A stretch of DNA of 6,035 bases from an uncultured Bacteroidales bacterium (GCA_902461985.1 CABQAB010000123.1:1-6035), one strand, 5' to 3'; numbered from the stretch's first letter, positions 1-5,568 are shown. Notes: a model not told the origin generated them from the letters alone. A program made the numbers and translations.

Positions 1-10
1 CCTCCGGGGT

Positions 11-33
11 GACAAGTTCCTTCAGAACTTGTC
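11..33. repeat. Perfect 9-bp palindrome with 5-nt loop, possible dispersed repeat
   Basis: GACAAGTTC (11-19) and GAACTTGTC (25-33) are perfect inverted repeats around the loop CTTCA. G-rich stretches flank it on both sides (GGGGT before, GGGGGT after), so it sits between short direct repeats. Neither strand has a T-run after the stem, which argues against an intrinsic terminator. The compact perfect stem between C/G tracts resembles REP-like intergenic palindromes, but that is inference and no second copy lies in the window. It could also be the tail of a transcript entering from the left. Confidence 0.4.
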
Positions 34-43
34 GGGGGTAACC

Positions 44-96
44 TATCTCAACGAAAACACGGCTCCCGAACCGGAAGCCGTGTTTTTGTTGAGATA
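44..96 (-). terminator. Long stem-loop, probable terminator of tRNA-Gln, possibly bidirectional
   Basis: Bases 44-64 and 76-96 form 21-base inverted repeats with one non-Watson-Crick position (53 against 87). Three more pairs (66-68 with 72-74) extend the stem inward to a tiny loop. Read on the minus strand, a GC-rich stem (ACACGGCT/AGCCGTGT) follows the tRNA and is followed by TTTT. Read on the plus strand the same stem is followed by TTTTT, so it could also end a plus-strand transcript arriving from the left. The outer pairs use the 3' acceptor strand of the tRNA (89-96), so the full-length hairpin and the tRNA acceptor stem exclude each other. Confidence 0.7.
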
Positions 97-159
97 AGAG
101 GATTCGAACCTCTACAGACAGAACCAAAATCTGTAGTGCTACCATTACACCATATCTCA
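89..159 (-). tRNA. tRNA-Gln, anticodon TTG
   Basis: Read on the minus strand, a full cloverleaf can be drawn. The acceptor stem is TGAGATA with TATCTCA. The D arm is GTG/CAC around a TAATGGTAG loop. The anticodon arm is ACAGA-TTTTGGT-TCTGT, which places TTG at positions 34-36 and so reads CAA/CAG glutamine codons. The variable loop is CTGT and the T arm is AGAGG-TTCGAAT-CCTCT. The U1-A72 first pair is a known hallmark of bacterial tRNA-Gln. Base 89 would give an A discriminator, whereas E. coli tRNA-Gln has G. The following bases are CAA, so CCA is not encoded and must be added by CCA-adding enzyme, as is usual in Bacteroidota. The length is 71 nt. Confidence 0.96.
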
Positions 160-169
160 ATTCCGCATG

Positions 170-199
170 CAAAGTTATAAAATAATTCTGAAGAACAAA
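170..199 (-). promoter_or_regulatory. Bacteroidota-type promoter of tRNA-Gln
   Basis: On the minus strand, TAACTTTG (170-177) fits the -7 consensus TAnnTTTG exactly. TTTG (196-199) fits the -33 element, 18 bases upstream. Predicted transcription starts near 163-165, only a few bases before the mature 5' end at 159, which is reasonable for a tRNA gene. Prediction from consensus only. Confidence 0.7.
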
Positions 200-234
200 G
201 CCGTTTTCGCTGTGCAGGGACGGGAAAGTGGCTT
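198..234 (-). terminator. Weak hairpin downstream of apt, possible terminator
   Basis: On the minus strand AAGCC (230-234) pairs with GGCTT (198-202), and TTTC (224-227) pairs with GAAA (204-208 region) inside a small internal loop. TTTGTTCTT follows. The stem is imperfect with a large loop, and it overlaps the -33 element of the tRNA promoter. It is the only candidate in the 126-base gap between apt and tRNA-Gln; otherwise apt transcripts could read through into the tRNA gene. Confidence 0.25.
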
Positions 235-267
235 ATAATTCGACCTGTCGGGATAAAACTCAGCCGG

Positions 268-301
268 TTCAGTCGTTCAGGTGATTCAGTCGTTCAGATG
301 G
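268..301. repeat. 17-bp imperfect tandem duplication across the apt stop codon
   Basis: TTCAGTCGTTCAG occurs at 268-280 and again at 285-297, a period of 17 bases; the four bases after each copy are GTGA and ATGG. The right copy contains the last codons and stop of apt (His-Leu-Asn-Asp-stop on the minus strand). The left copy lies just beyond the stop and repeats CTGAACGACTGAA, so the gene's 3' end has been copied into its own downstream region. Since 17 is not a multiple of three, the copy is out of frame. Strand slippage is a simple explanation. Confidence 0.85.
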
Positions 302-873
302 ATGAGCGAAGATACGGGAGCGATTTTTTCCAGACGCTCTGCTCCGTGAAGGTCGTCTATCTCTACAAGGAATACGAACTGCTTGACCGCGATACGGTGT
401 GGAACACCGTCTTTGTAGATGGTCTTGCCGTTCATGGACTGCGCCAAAGCCTCGGCCGTGCCTCCTGTCGCGAGGATGTCGTCAAGAATCGCCACCTCAA
501 ATACATCATTGGCAAGAGAACCCGCCGCAATGTCGCTGTCGCGGTAGAAAATCCTGTCTGCGCCGTACTCTTTCATGATATCCACACCAACAAGGTCTCC
601 TTCGGCGAACGGCAGTTTGCCGGATTTTCTGACAGGAATAACATTGTGGACAGCTCCGTCGGTCAGCAGCAGAGACGTGCCGAAAAGGAAACCTCGTGCC
701 TCAGGCAAAGCTAAGTTGGCACAATGCACTTTCTCGTCCAGTTCGCTGATGACCTGGGCGTATACCTCTTTCGACGTAAGCAGAGGCATGATATCTATGA
801 AGTTGATGCCTTCTTTGGGAAAGTCCTTGTAGAAGTGAAGTTTTTCAACCAGATTGATGTTCGGTTTGCTCAT
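286..873 (-). CDS. apt: Adenine phosphoribosyltransferase
   Basis: A cytosolic purine-salvage enzyme that joins adenine to PRPP, giving AMP and diphosphate. The protein has 195 residues, slightly longer than the usual 170-180. Apt landmarks appear in order: FPKEGINFIDIMPLL (about 18-32), PEARGFLFG (57-65, where many family members have ESRGF), IPVRKSGKLP (79-88), KEYGADRIFYRDSDI (101-115) and the PRPP-binding loop ILDDILATGGTAEA (129-142). Between that loop and the next strand (FVFLVEIDDLHG) there are about eight to ten more residues than in E. coli Apt, around NGKTIYKDGVPHR (148-160). I chose the ATG at 871-873 because family similarity begins there and the predicted promoter (914-945) lies upstream of it. 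An in-frame ATG at 957 would add 28 unrelated residues and lies upstream of the promoter. It is transcribed away from pmbA. Another type I PRTase specificity is possible but less likely. Confidence 0.9.
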   Translation of the reverse strand: MSKPNINLVEKLHFYKDFPKEGINFIDIMPLLTSKEVYAQVISELDEKVHCANLALPEARGFLFGTSLLLTDGAVHNVIPVRKSGKLPFAEGDLVGVDIMKEYGADRIFYRDSDIAAGSLANDVFEVAILDDILATGGTAEALAQSMNGKTIYKDGVPHRIAVKQFVFLVEIDDLHGAERLEKIAPVSSLIHLND

Positions 874-913
874 ATTCTTAAAGTTATTAACTGTTGCGGT
901 AAAAACGAAAGTG

Positions 914-945
914 CAAAGGTATAAAAAGCCGGGCGCAAAGCCAAA
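914..945 (-). promoter_or_regulatory. Bacteroidota-type promoter of apt
   Basis: On the minus strand TACCTTTG (914-921) matches TAnnTTTG and TTTG (942-945) supplies the -33 element with a 20-base spacer. Transcription would start near 907-909, leaving a leader of about 35 bases before the ATG at 873. This supports the short form of apt. Consensus match only. Confidence 0.7.
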
Positions 946-950
946 CTGAG

Positions 951-981
951 TTTTCACTCTGCATTATCTTTACTAAATTTG
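951..981 (+). promoter_or_regulatory. Bacteroidota-type promoter of the pmbA-slyD-GT-trkA run
   Basis: TAAATTTG (974-981) matches TAnnTTTG exactly; TTTT (951-954) sits at the -33 distance with a 19-base spacer, a weaker fit than TTTG. Transcription would start near 987-989, about 40 bases before the pmbA ATG. Its -33 element is only five bases from the -33 element of the divergent apt promoter. Confidence 0.6.
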
Positions 982-999
982 CAGTCCGGGCAGACCCGT

Positions 1000-1038
1000 A
1001 TGGCAAAACTGACCGGAGCAGAGGAATCATGGAATTGA
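1000..1038 (+). other. Possible 12-codon upstream ORF overlapping the pmbA start
   Basis: ATG at 1000 opens a reading frame MAKLTGAEESWN that stops with TGA at 1036-1038, ten bases past the first base of the pmbA start codon and in another frame. It would lie in the pmbA leader if the predicted promoter is right. No clear ribosome-binding site precedes it, while AGAGGA (1020-1025) precedes the pmbA ATG. An ORF this short can easily arise by chance. Confidence 0.2.
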
Positions 1039-2414
1039 TAGGCAAGACAGAAAAGGACATAGTGCAGTACGGACTCGCAGAAAGCCTGAGACTTGGAGCT
1101 GAAGCGGCACGTATCACACTGAACAAGACCATTTCCGACACCTGTGTCATGAGGGACGGAGTCATGGACAGCATACAGCGCCGCCTTGACCGCAGCCTGA
1201 CCGTGACGCTCTTTGCGGACAACCGTTCTGCTTCGTTTTCCACAAACCGTCTTGAAGCAGACCATTTGAGCCGCTTCCTTTCAGGTGCCGTAAAGACAAT
1301 GGCACTGCTGGAAAAAGACCCGTGCCGCCAGCTTCCTCCGGCCGGACTTATGGTGAAAGACGCCATAAACGGATGCGAATCCGGACTTTGGGATGAAGGG
1401 TATTCCGGAATTGACGAAAACAGCCGTCTGGCCTCGGTGGCGGCCATGCATATTGAAGGCAACAGCGGGGACGGATGGAAAGGTATATCCGAAGAAAACG
1501 AATATACTGACTATTGCGATGCGACTTTGGTGGCAGATACACGCGGATTTTCCGGAATACAGTATGAAACCGGCTTTTCCTGCTCCTCAGAACAGACTGT
1601 CATCACTGAAAGCGGCGAAAGGTACAGTTCATATTGGTGGGAATCATCGGCGTTCAGGGACAGAATAGTCCCCCGGAGGTGCTCGGAGGCAGCGTTGAAA
1701 AGAGCGGTCAGTTCAATCTTCCCCGAAACAGTCAAAAGCGGCAGAAAGACTATGGTCGTGGACGGAAATATAGCCTCAAGGCTGCTGTCTCCTGTCACCT
1801 CGGCTCTGGTTTCCACATCAATACAGCAGAATATGTCGTTCCTCTGCGGCAGCAAGGGCCGCAAATTGTTCTCCTCCGGGCTGAATCTGACGGACGAGCC
1901 GCGGGCCGTGGGATGCGCAGGGGCAAGATGGTTCGATTCTGAAGGAGTGGCAACGAAAAACAGGACAATCATAGAAAACGGCATTGTCAGGAACTATTTC
2001 ACCAACACATGGTCGTCCCTGAAGACAGGGGAAGAACGGACCTGCGAGGACATTTCCAGACCTGTGCTGCGGCAGTTTGTACATGAAGATTTGCTGAAAG
2101 AGGGAGGCAAAACTTTGCTTTCCGGCGGGAAACGACTATCTTTGAGAGATATTTTGGCTTTATGTCAGGACGGCCTGTACGTCACCGGATTCAATGGAGG
2201 CAACTGCAACAGTGTTACCGGGGACTTTTCCTTCGGGGTCGAAGGATTCGAGTTCCACGGCGGACAGACAGGCAGACCGTTCAGGGAGATGTTGATTACG
2301 GGAAATATCAAGGATTTGTGGAACAGTCTCTTAGCTATAGGCGGAGATGCAAGGGATGCCGGAGCATGGAGACTGCCGACCATAGCCTTTGCGGAAGTGA
2401 GTTTCTCGGCATGA
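1029..2414 (+). CDS. pmbA: TldD/PmbA family protein, PmbA (TldE)-type subunit
   Basis: 461 residues, close to the usual 440-450 of PmbA/TldE. In E. coli, TldD and TldE form a cytosolic protease that processes microcin B17 and degrades CcdA; TldD carries the zinc site HExxxH and TldE does not. I see no HExxxH here, so this is the TldE-type partner. Family landmarks are FDSEGVATKNRTIIENGIV (302-320), GFNGGNCNSVTGDFSFGVEG (387-406) and the closing ITGNIKDLWNSLLAIG (423-438), followed by a late proline at 450. There is no signal peptide or membrane segment. The ATG at 1029 follows AGAGGA and begins a typical N-terminal helix. It heads the plus-strand run, 27 bases before slyD. TldD is not adjacent: the gene to the left is the divergent apt. 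Substrates in this organism are unknown, and a TldD encoded elsewhere would be needed for protease activity. Confidence 0.88.
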   Translation: MELIGKTEKDIVQYGLAESLRLGAEAARITLNKTISDTCVMRDGVMDSIQRRLDRSLTVTLFADNRSASFSTNRLEADHLSRFLSGAVKTMALLEKDPCRQLPPAGLMVKDAINGCESGLWDEGYSGIDENSRLASVAAMHIEGNSGDGWKGISEENEYTDYCDATLVADTRGFSGIQYETGFSCSSEQTVITESGERYSSYWWESSAFRDRIVPRRCSEAALKRAVSSIFPETVKSGRKTMVVDGNIASRLLSPVTSALVSTSIQQNMSFLCGSKGRKLFSSGLNLTDEPRAVGCAGARWFDSEGVATKNRTIIENGIVRNYFTNTWSSLKTGEERTCEDISRPVLRQFVHEDLLKEGGKTLLSGGKRLSLRDILALCQDGLYVTGFNGGNCNSVTGDFSFGVEGFEFHGGQTGRPFREMLITGNIKDLWNSLLAIGGDARDAGAWRLPTIAFAEVSFSA

Positions 2415-2441
2415 TATTGACAAACATAAAAATCAAAGAAT

Positions 2442-3047
2442 ATGAAAATCGGAACAAACTCAGTAGTAGCACTTACTTACGAATTGAACGTTGACGGTGA
2501 AATTGTAGACAAATGCACTGTCGAAAGACCTCTCAGCTTTATCCAGGGTCTGGGTTATCTGCTTCCTAAATTCGAGGAGAACATAGCCGGGCTCATGAAG
2601 GGTGATAAGTTCTCATTCACCTTGACTCCTGAAGAGGGATATGGAGTCGTAGACCCTGAGCGTATAATAGACCTGCCTGTCGAGGCATTTACTGACCCCG
2701 AGGGCAAAATCCGTCATGACTTGTTGATTGAAGGCTCTGATATCACGCTCGTAAACCAGTTCGGACAGCCTGTGCCGGCAAAAATCCTGAAAGTTGAGGC
2801 CAAGACCGTAAAAGTGGACGTGAACCACCCTATGGCTGGCAAGACTCTGAATTTCACAGGTGAAATCACCGATGTAAGAGAGGCAACGGAAAAGGAACTC
2901 GCTGAAGGTCTGCACGGAGAACTCAAAAGAGGATGCTCCGGTTGCGGCGGACATTGTTCGGAAGAATGTTGTGGTGAGGGAGAATGTAATTGCGGCGACA
3001 ACTGCAACTGCGGTGATGGAGAATGTGGCTGCGGCGACAATAGATAA
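2442..3047 (+). CDS. slyD: FKBP-type peptidyl-prolyl isomerase, SlyD-like with metal-binding tail
   Basis: A cytosolic folding helper that isomerises proline peptide bonds and, in E. coli, also binds nickel and aids hydrogenase maturation with HypB. The 201 residues divide into an FKBP half (1-68, with YELNVDGEIVDKC and IQGLGYLLPKFEENIAGLMKGD), the insert-in-flap chaperone domain (about 69-125) and the returning FKBP strand with VNHPMAGKTLNFTGEI (127-142), which is highly typical of SlyD. Residues 165-198 form a tail with 11 cysteines, one histidine and many Asp, Glu and Gly, in CxC, CxxC and CC patterns, as expected for metal binding. Part of the tail is a 13-residue repeat. The upstream gap to pmbA is 27 bases and A-rich (AAAAATCAAAGAAT before the ATG), with no clear promoter. 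Its stop directly abuts the next start. The isomerase call is firm; which metal it binds cannot be read from sequence. Confidence 0.93.
   Translation: MKIGTNSVVALTYELNVDGEIVDKCTVERPLSFIQGLGYLLPKFEENIAGLMKGDKFSFTLTPEEGYGVVDPERIIDLPVEAFTDPEGKIRHDLLIEGSDITLVNQFGQPVPAKILKVEAKTVKVDVNHPMAGKTLNFTGEITDVREATEKELAEGLHGELKRGCSGCGGHCSEECCGEGECNCGDNCNCGDGECGCGDNR
2980..3040 (+). repeat. 39-bp internal repeat encoding the SlyD cysteine tail
   Basis: Bases 2980-3001 and 3019-3040 match at 19 of 22 positions (GAGAATGT then TGCGGCGACAA), offset by 39 bases, or 13 codons. In protein this gives GECNCGDN, a CNCGD bridge, then GECGCGDN. The repeat keeps the frame, so copy number could change tail length without breaking the gene. 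Confidence 0.75.
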
Positions 3048-4103
3048 ATGAATGTTGCTGTAATCATACTTAACTGGAATACAAAGGATTATCTCCGAAG
3101 GTTTCTGCCTCCGCTGGTTGAGTCTGTAGAATATTTCAACGCCTTGTCTCCTCAAACCAATGGAGACAAGGCTGAAATCGTTGTTGCGGACAGTGCTTCC
3201 GCGGACGGCTCCGTCGCATTTGTGAATGAGTCGTTCCCGGATATAAGAACCATATCTTTTGACCGGAATTACGGCTTTACCGGCGGCTACAACCGGGCTA
3301 TAGAACAACTGGCGCGGGAATGTAAATGTGATTTGTATATACTTCTCAATTCTGACATAGAAGTCGGGAAGGACTGGCTCGTGCCATTGGTGGACTGGAT
3401 GAAAAACCATCCGGAATGTGCTGCCTGCGGTCCTAAACTGCGCAACTGGTACCGGAAAGACCAGTTTGAGTATGCGGGCGCGGCCGGAGGGCTGATTGAC
3501 CGTTTCGGCTATCCTTTCTGCCGGGGACGCATAATGAAAAAATTAGAAACGGACCGAGGCCAGTATGACACTCCGGCGGATGTGCTGTGGGTTACCGGAG
3601 CCGCTCTTGTTGTGCGTGCGGAGGTGTGGAGGAATTTAGGCGGACTTGATGACAGGTTTTTCGCCCACATGGAGGAGATTGACCTGTGCTGGAGAATGCA
3701 GCTTGCCGGATGGAAAGTCACGGTTGTCCCAGAATCGACCGTGTGGCATCTCGGCGGCGGCACGCTTCCGGCAGACTCCCCGCAGAAACTCTATCTTAAC
3801 TACCGCAATAATATACTTCTTTTGGAGAACAACCTCGCCCTCACGATTGGCCGGAGAAAGGCGGCAGCAAGGATATTCTTCAGAAAAATTCTGGACGGAG
3901 CGGCTGCCGTCGTGTATCTGCTGGGTTTCAAACCGGCCTGTTTCAAGGCCGTCATCCGGGCGCACAGGGACGCTGACATGTTGAAAAGACAGCGCAGTCA
4001 GTCCGGCAGCCCCGTCAATACGCATATTCGCGGACTCTACGCGGGATGTATGATTCCAAGAGCCCTTTTAGGGCTTAAAATAGACACTGAATTCAAGATA
4101 TGA
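3048..4103 (+). CDS. Family 2 glycosyltransferase (rhamnosyltransferase-like)
   Basis: A GT-A fold enzyme that transfers a sugar from a nucleotide donor, probably onto a cell-surface glycan such as lipopolysaccharide or capsule at the cytoplasmic side of the membrane. Of 351 residues, the N-terminus VAVIILNWNTKDYL (3-16) is the usual first strand. VADSASADGS (46-55) replaces the more common VADNASTDGS, and the DxD-like motif is LLNSDIEV (99-106). FEYAGAAGGLIDRFGYPFCRGR (140-161) marks a family I recognise from Bacteroidales. The acceptor-side motif is HMEEIDLCWRMQLAGW (207-222), followed by VWHLGGGTLP (232-241). A mildly hydrophobic stretch at 284-293 may touch the membrane. The start abuts the slyD stop with no spacer, and its end overlaps trkA by four bases, so translation is probably coupled on both sides. 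Donor and acceptor cannot be told; no other polysaccharide gene is in the window. Confidence 0.9.
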   Translation: MNVAVIILNWNTKDYLRRFLPPLVESVEYFNALSPQTNGDKAEIVVADSASADGSVAFVNESFPDIRTISFDRNYGFTGGYNRAIEQLARECKCDLYILLNSDIEVGKDWLVPLVDWMKNHPECAACGPKLRNWYRKDQFEYAGAAGGLIDRFGYPFCRGRIMKKLETDRGQYDTPADVLWVTGAALVVRAEVWRNLGGLDDRFFAHMEEIDLCWRMQLAGWKVTVVPESTVWHLGGGTLPADSPQKLYLNYRNNILLLENNLALTIGRRKAAARIFFRKILDGAAAVVYLLGFKPACFKAVIRAHRDADMLKRQRSQSGSPVNTHIRGLYAGCMIPRALLGLKIDTEFKI

Positions 4104-5458
4104 GAATAATCATAGCAGGAGCCGGAGAAGTCGGTTCGCATCTGGCAAAGATGCTCAGCAACGAGTCAAACGACATCACTGTCATCGACAGCGACCAGAG
4201 CCGTCTGGACAACCTCGCATCCAACACTGACGTGGTGACGGTCACCGGCAGTCCGTCGGAAATCCGGGTGCTCAAAAAGGCGGGAGTGGCCGATTCGGAC
4301 CTGTTCATAGCGGTCAATCCGTCCGAGTCACAGGACGTCAACATCATCAGTGCCATTCTTGCGAAAAAACTCGGCAGCCACAAGGTGACGGCCAGAATCA
4401 ACACGGAGGAATATCTTTCGTACGAGAACAAGAACATCTTCACGGAGATGGGCATAGACCTGCTGTTCTATCCGGAAAAAATTGCGGCAGGGGAAATCAT
4501 CGACCTGCTCAAGCACAATGCCTCGACGGACTCTATGGATTTTGCCCGTGGACGTGTGCAGATGTCGGTTTTCAAGGTTGAGGAAGATTCTCCTCTGCTG
4601 GATATGAATGTGCTGGACCTGAGCCGCCGGGCGACATCCGAAGATCTCCAGTTCAGGGTCATAGCCATATCCAGGAACAACGGCACCATAATCCCGAAAG
4701 TGGACACTAAATTCAAATATCATGACCTGGTCTACATAATTTCCAGGCGGGAAGGCATGAAAATGCTGATGCAGTTTCTCGGGACGGCAAATCTCGAAGT
4801 GGACAGGGTTATGCTGTTCGGAGGAAGCCATACGGCGGAAATGGTTGCGCGTCAGCTGATTGGCAAGGTTTCGGAAATCAAGGTCATCGAAAAGGAGAAG
4901 GACCGCTGTCTGGAACTTACGGAGACTTTCGGCAGCGATGTGGCGGTAATAAATGCTGACGGCCGGAATTCGGACATCTTCGTGGAGGAGGACATACGCT
5001 CGTTTGACGCGTTCGTGGCGTTGACAGGCTCGTCTGAGGCGAATATTCTCGCTTGCGTGGCGGCCAAGAAACTTGGAGTTCCGAGGACCATAGCCGAGGT
5101 TGAAAACATAGAATATATCCGTCTCGCCGAAGGTATGGGAGTGGACGCTGTCATAAACAAGAAACTGATTACGGCCGGACGCATTTTCAAATTCACGCTC
5201 AGTGACAAGGTTCGTTTCATCAAGTATATGAACGGAACCAATGCCGAAGTCCTGGAATATATAGTCGTCAAGGATGCCAAAATTACACAGGCTCCTCTGA
5301 AGGATCTTGATTTTCCAAAGGATGCCATTGTCGGAGGCATCATCCGTGGCAATAACTCGTTTATCGCCGTCGGCGACACCATGATTCAGGAGTATGACCG
5401 CGTCGTGGTGTTCGCTTTGCCTGAGGCAGTGCGCGAAGTTGACAGGTTTTTCCGTTAA
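4100..5458 (+). CDS. trkA: Trk system potassium transporter regulatory subunit TrkA
   Basis: A peripheral cytosolic protein that binds NAD(H) and gates the TrkH-type potassium channel. The 452 residues match full-length TrkA, with two RCK modules. The first has a Rossmann fold (IIIAGAGEVGSHLA, 3-16, with GAGEVG at 7-12) and an acidic residue ending strand 2 (VIDSD, D30), followed by TrkA_C at about 150-228. The second has MLFGGSHTAEMVA (238-250), where the glycine motif is degenerate, E264, then VALTGSSEANILACVAAKK (306-324) and a final TrkA_C at about 372-452. There are no membrane segments. Its ATG lies inside the ATGA shared with the glycosyltransferase stop, implying translational coupling. 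A TrkH channel gene does not follow; grpE does. The pore subunit must therefore be encoded elsewhere, or another channel is regulated. Confidence 0.95.
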   Translation: MRIIIAGAGEVGSHLAKMLSNESNDITVIDSDQSRLDNLASNTDVVTVTGSPSEIRVLKKAGVADSDLFIAVNPSESQDVNIISAILAKKLGSHKVTARINTEEYLSYENKNIFTEMGIDLLFYPEKIAAGEIIDLLKHNASTDSMDFARGRVQMSVFKVEEDSPLLDMNVLDLSRRATSEDLQFRVIAISRNNGTIIPKVDTKFKYHDLVYIISRREGMKMLMQFLGTANLEVDRVMLFGGSHTAEMVARQLIGKVSEIKVIEKEKDRCLELTETFGSDVAVINADGRNSDIFVEEDIRSFDAFVALTGSSEANILACVAAKKLGVPRTIAEVENIEYIRLAEGMGVDAVINKKLITAGRIFKFTLSDKVRFIKYMNGTNAEVLEYIVVKDAKITQAPLKDLDFPKDAIVGGIIRGNNSFIAVGDTMIQEYDRVVVFALPEAVREVDRFFR

Positions 5459-5461
5459 ATC

Positions 5462-5476
5462 ATGACATTTTGTCAT
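5462..5476. repeat. Short perfect palindrome just after trkA
   Basis: ATGACA (5462-5467) and TGTCAT (5471-5476) are perfect inverted repeats around TTT, beginning four bases after the trkA stop. A 6-bp A/T-rich stem with a 3-base loop and no T-run makes a poor terminator. A 15-base palindrome is also a plausible protein-binding site. Confidence 0.35.
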
Positions 5477-5483
5477 TATATTG

Positions 5484-5515
5484 CCTTGGCTCGCTCTTTG
5501 ATTCGTCAGTCAAGG
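5484..5515 (+). terminator. Possible weak stem-loop between trkA and grpE
   Basis: CCTTGGCT (5484-5491) pairs with AGTCAAGG (5508-5515) with one G-U pair and a 16-base loop. TTTGGTTTG follows, T-rich but not a clean T-run. It might attenuate transcription from trkA into grpE. The stem is short relative to its loop, so support is limited. Confidence 0.25.
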
Positions 5516-5551
5516 TTTGGTTTGCTGCTGAGTCGTGAAGCCGCAAATCTG

Positions 5552-5559
5552 TATTTTTG
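5552..5559 (+). promoter_or_regulatory. Possible -7 promoter element of grpE
   Basis: TATTTTTG matches TAnnTTTG exactly, but no TTTG or TTG lies at the normal -33 distance; the nearest TTTG (5521-5524) is 27 bases upstream. It would place the transcription start near 5564-5566, only a few bases before the first grpE ATG (5569) and about 13 before the second (5578). No CIRCE operator (TTAGCACTC-N9-GAGTGCTAA) is present, so HrcA-type control is not visible. Confidence 0.4.
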
Positions 5560-5568
5560 ACAAATAAT

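Noticed and set aside
1..53. A second tRNA on the minus strand, suggested by TTGAGATAGG matching the tRNA-Gln 5' end
   Set aside because: No D arm, anticodon arm of normal size or T arm can be drawn in the following bases; only the first eight to ten bases match.
298..714. Plus-strand open frame (138 codons) opposite apt
   Set aside because: apt is clearly coding on the minus strand through all its motifs; this frame has no recognisable content or promoter.
874..957. Longer apt start (ATG at 955-957) adding 28 residues
   Set aside because: The extension resembles no Apt N-terminus and would start upstream of the predicted apt promoter (914-945). Family similarity begins at the ATG at 871-873.
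2415..2441. Separate promoter for slyD in the 27-base gap after pmbA
   Set aside because: TTGACA occurs at the start of the gap but no TAnnTTTG follows. The nearest similar string upstream (TAGCCTTTG) has the wrong spacing inside the motif.
2613..3410. Minus-strand open frame (265 codons) opposite slyD and the glycosyltransferase
   Set aside because: It crosses the boundary of two well-supported genes on the other strand and shows no family motif.
4328..5476. Long open frame on the minus strand (382 codons) opposite trkA
   Set aside because: Its translation is rich in His, Arg and Phe with no recognisable domain, and it lies fully opposite a clear trkA. It is an antisense shadow of codon usage.
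5459..5568. HrcA/CIRCE heat-shock operator before grpE
   Set aside because: No TTAGCACTC-N9-GAGTGCTAA or close variant is present in the gap.
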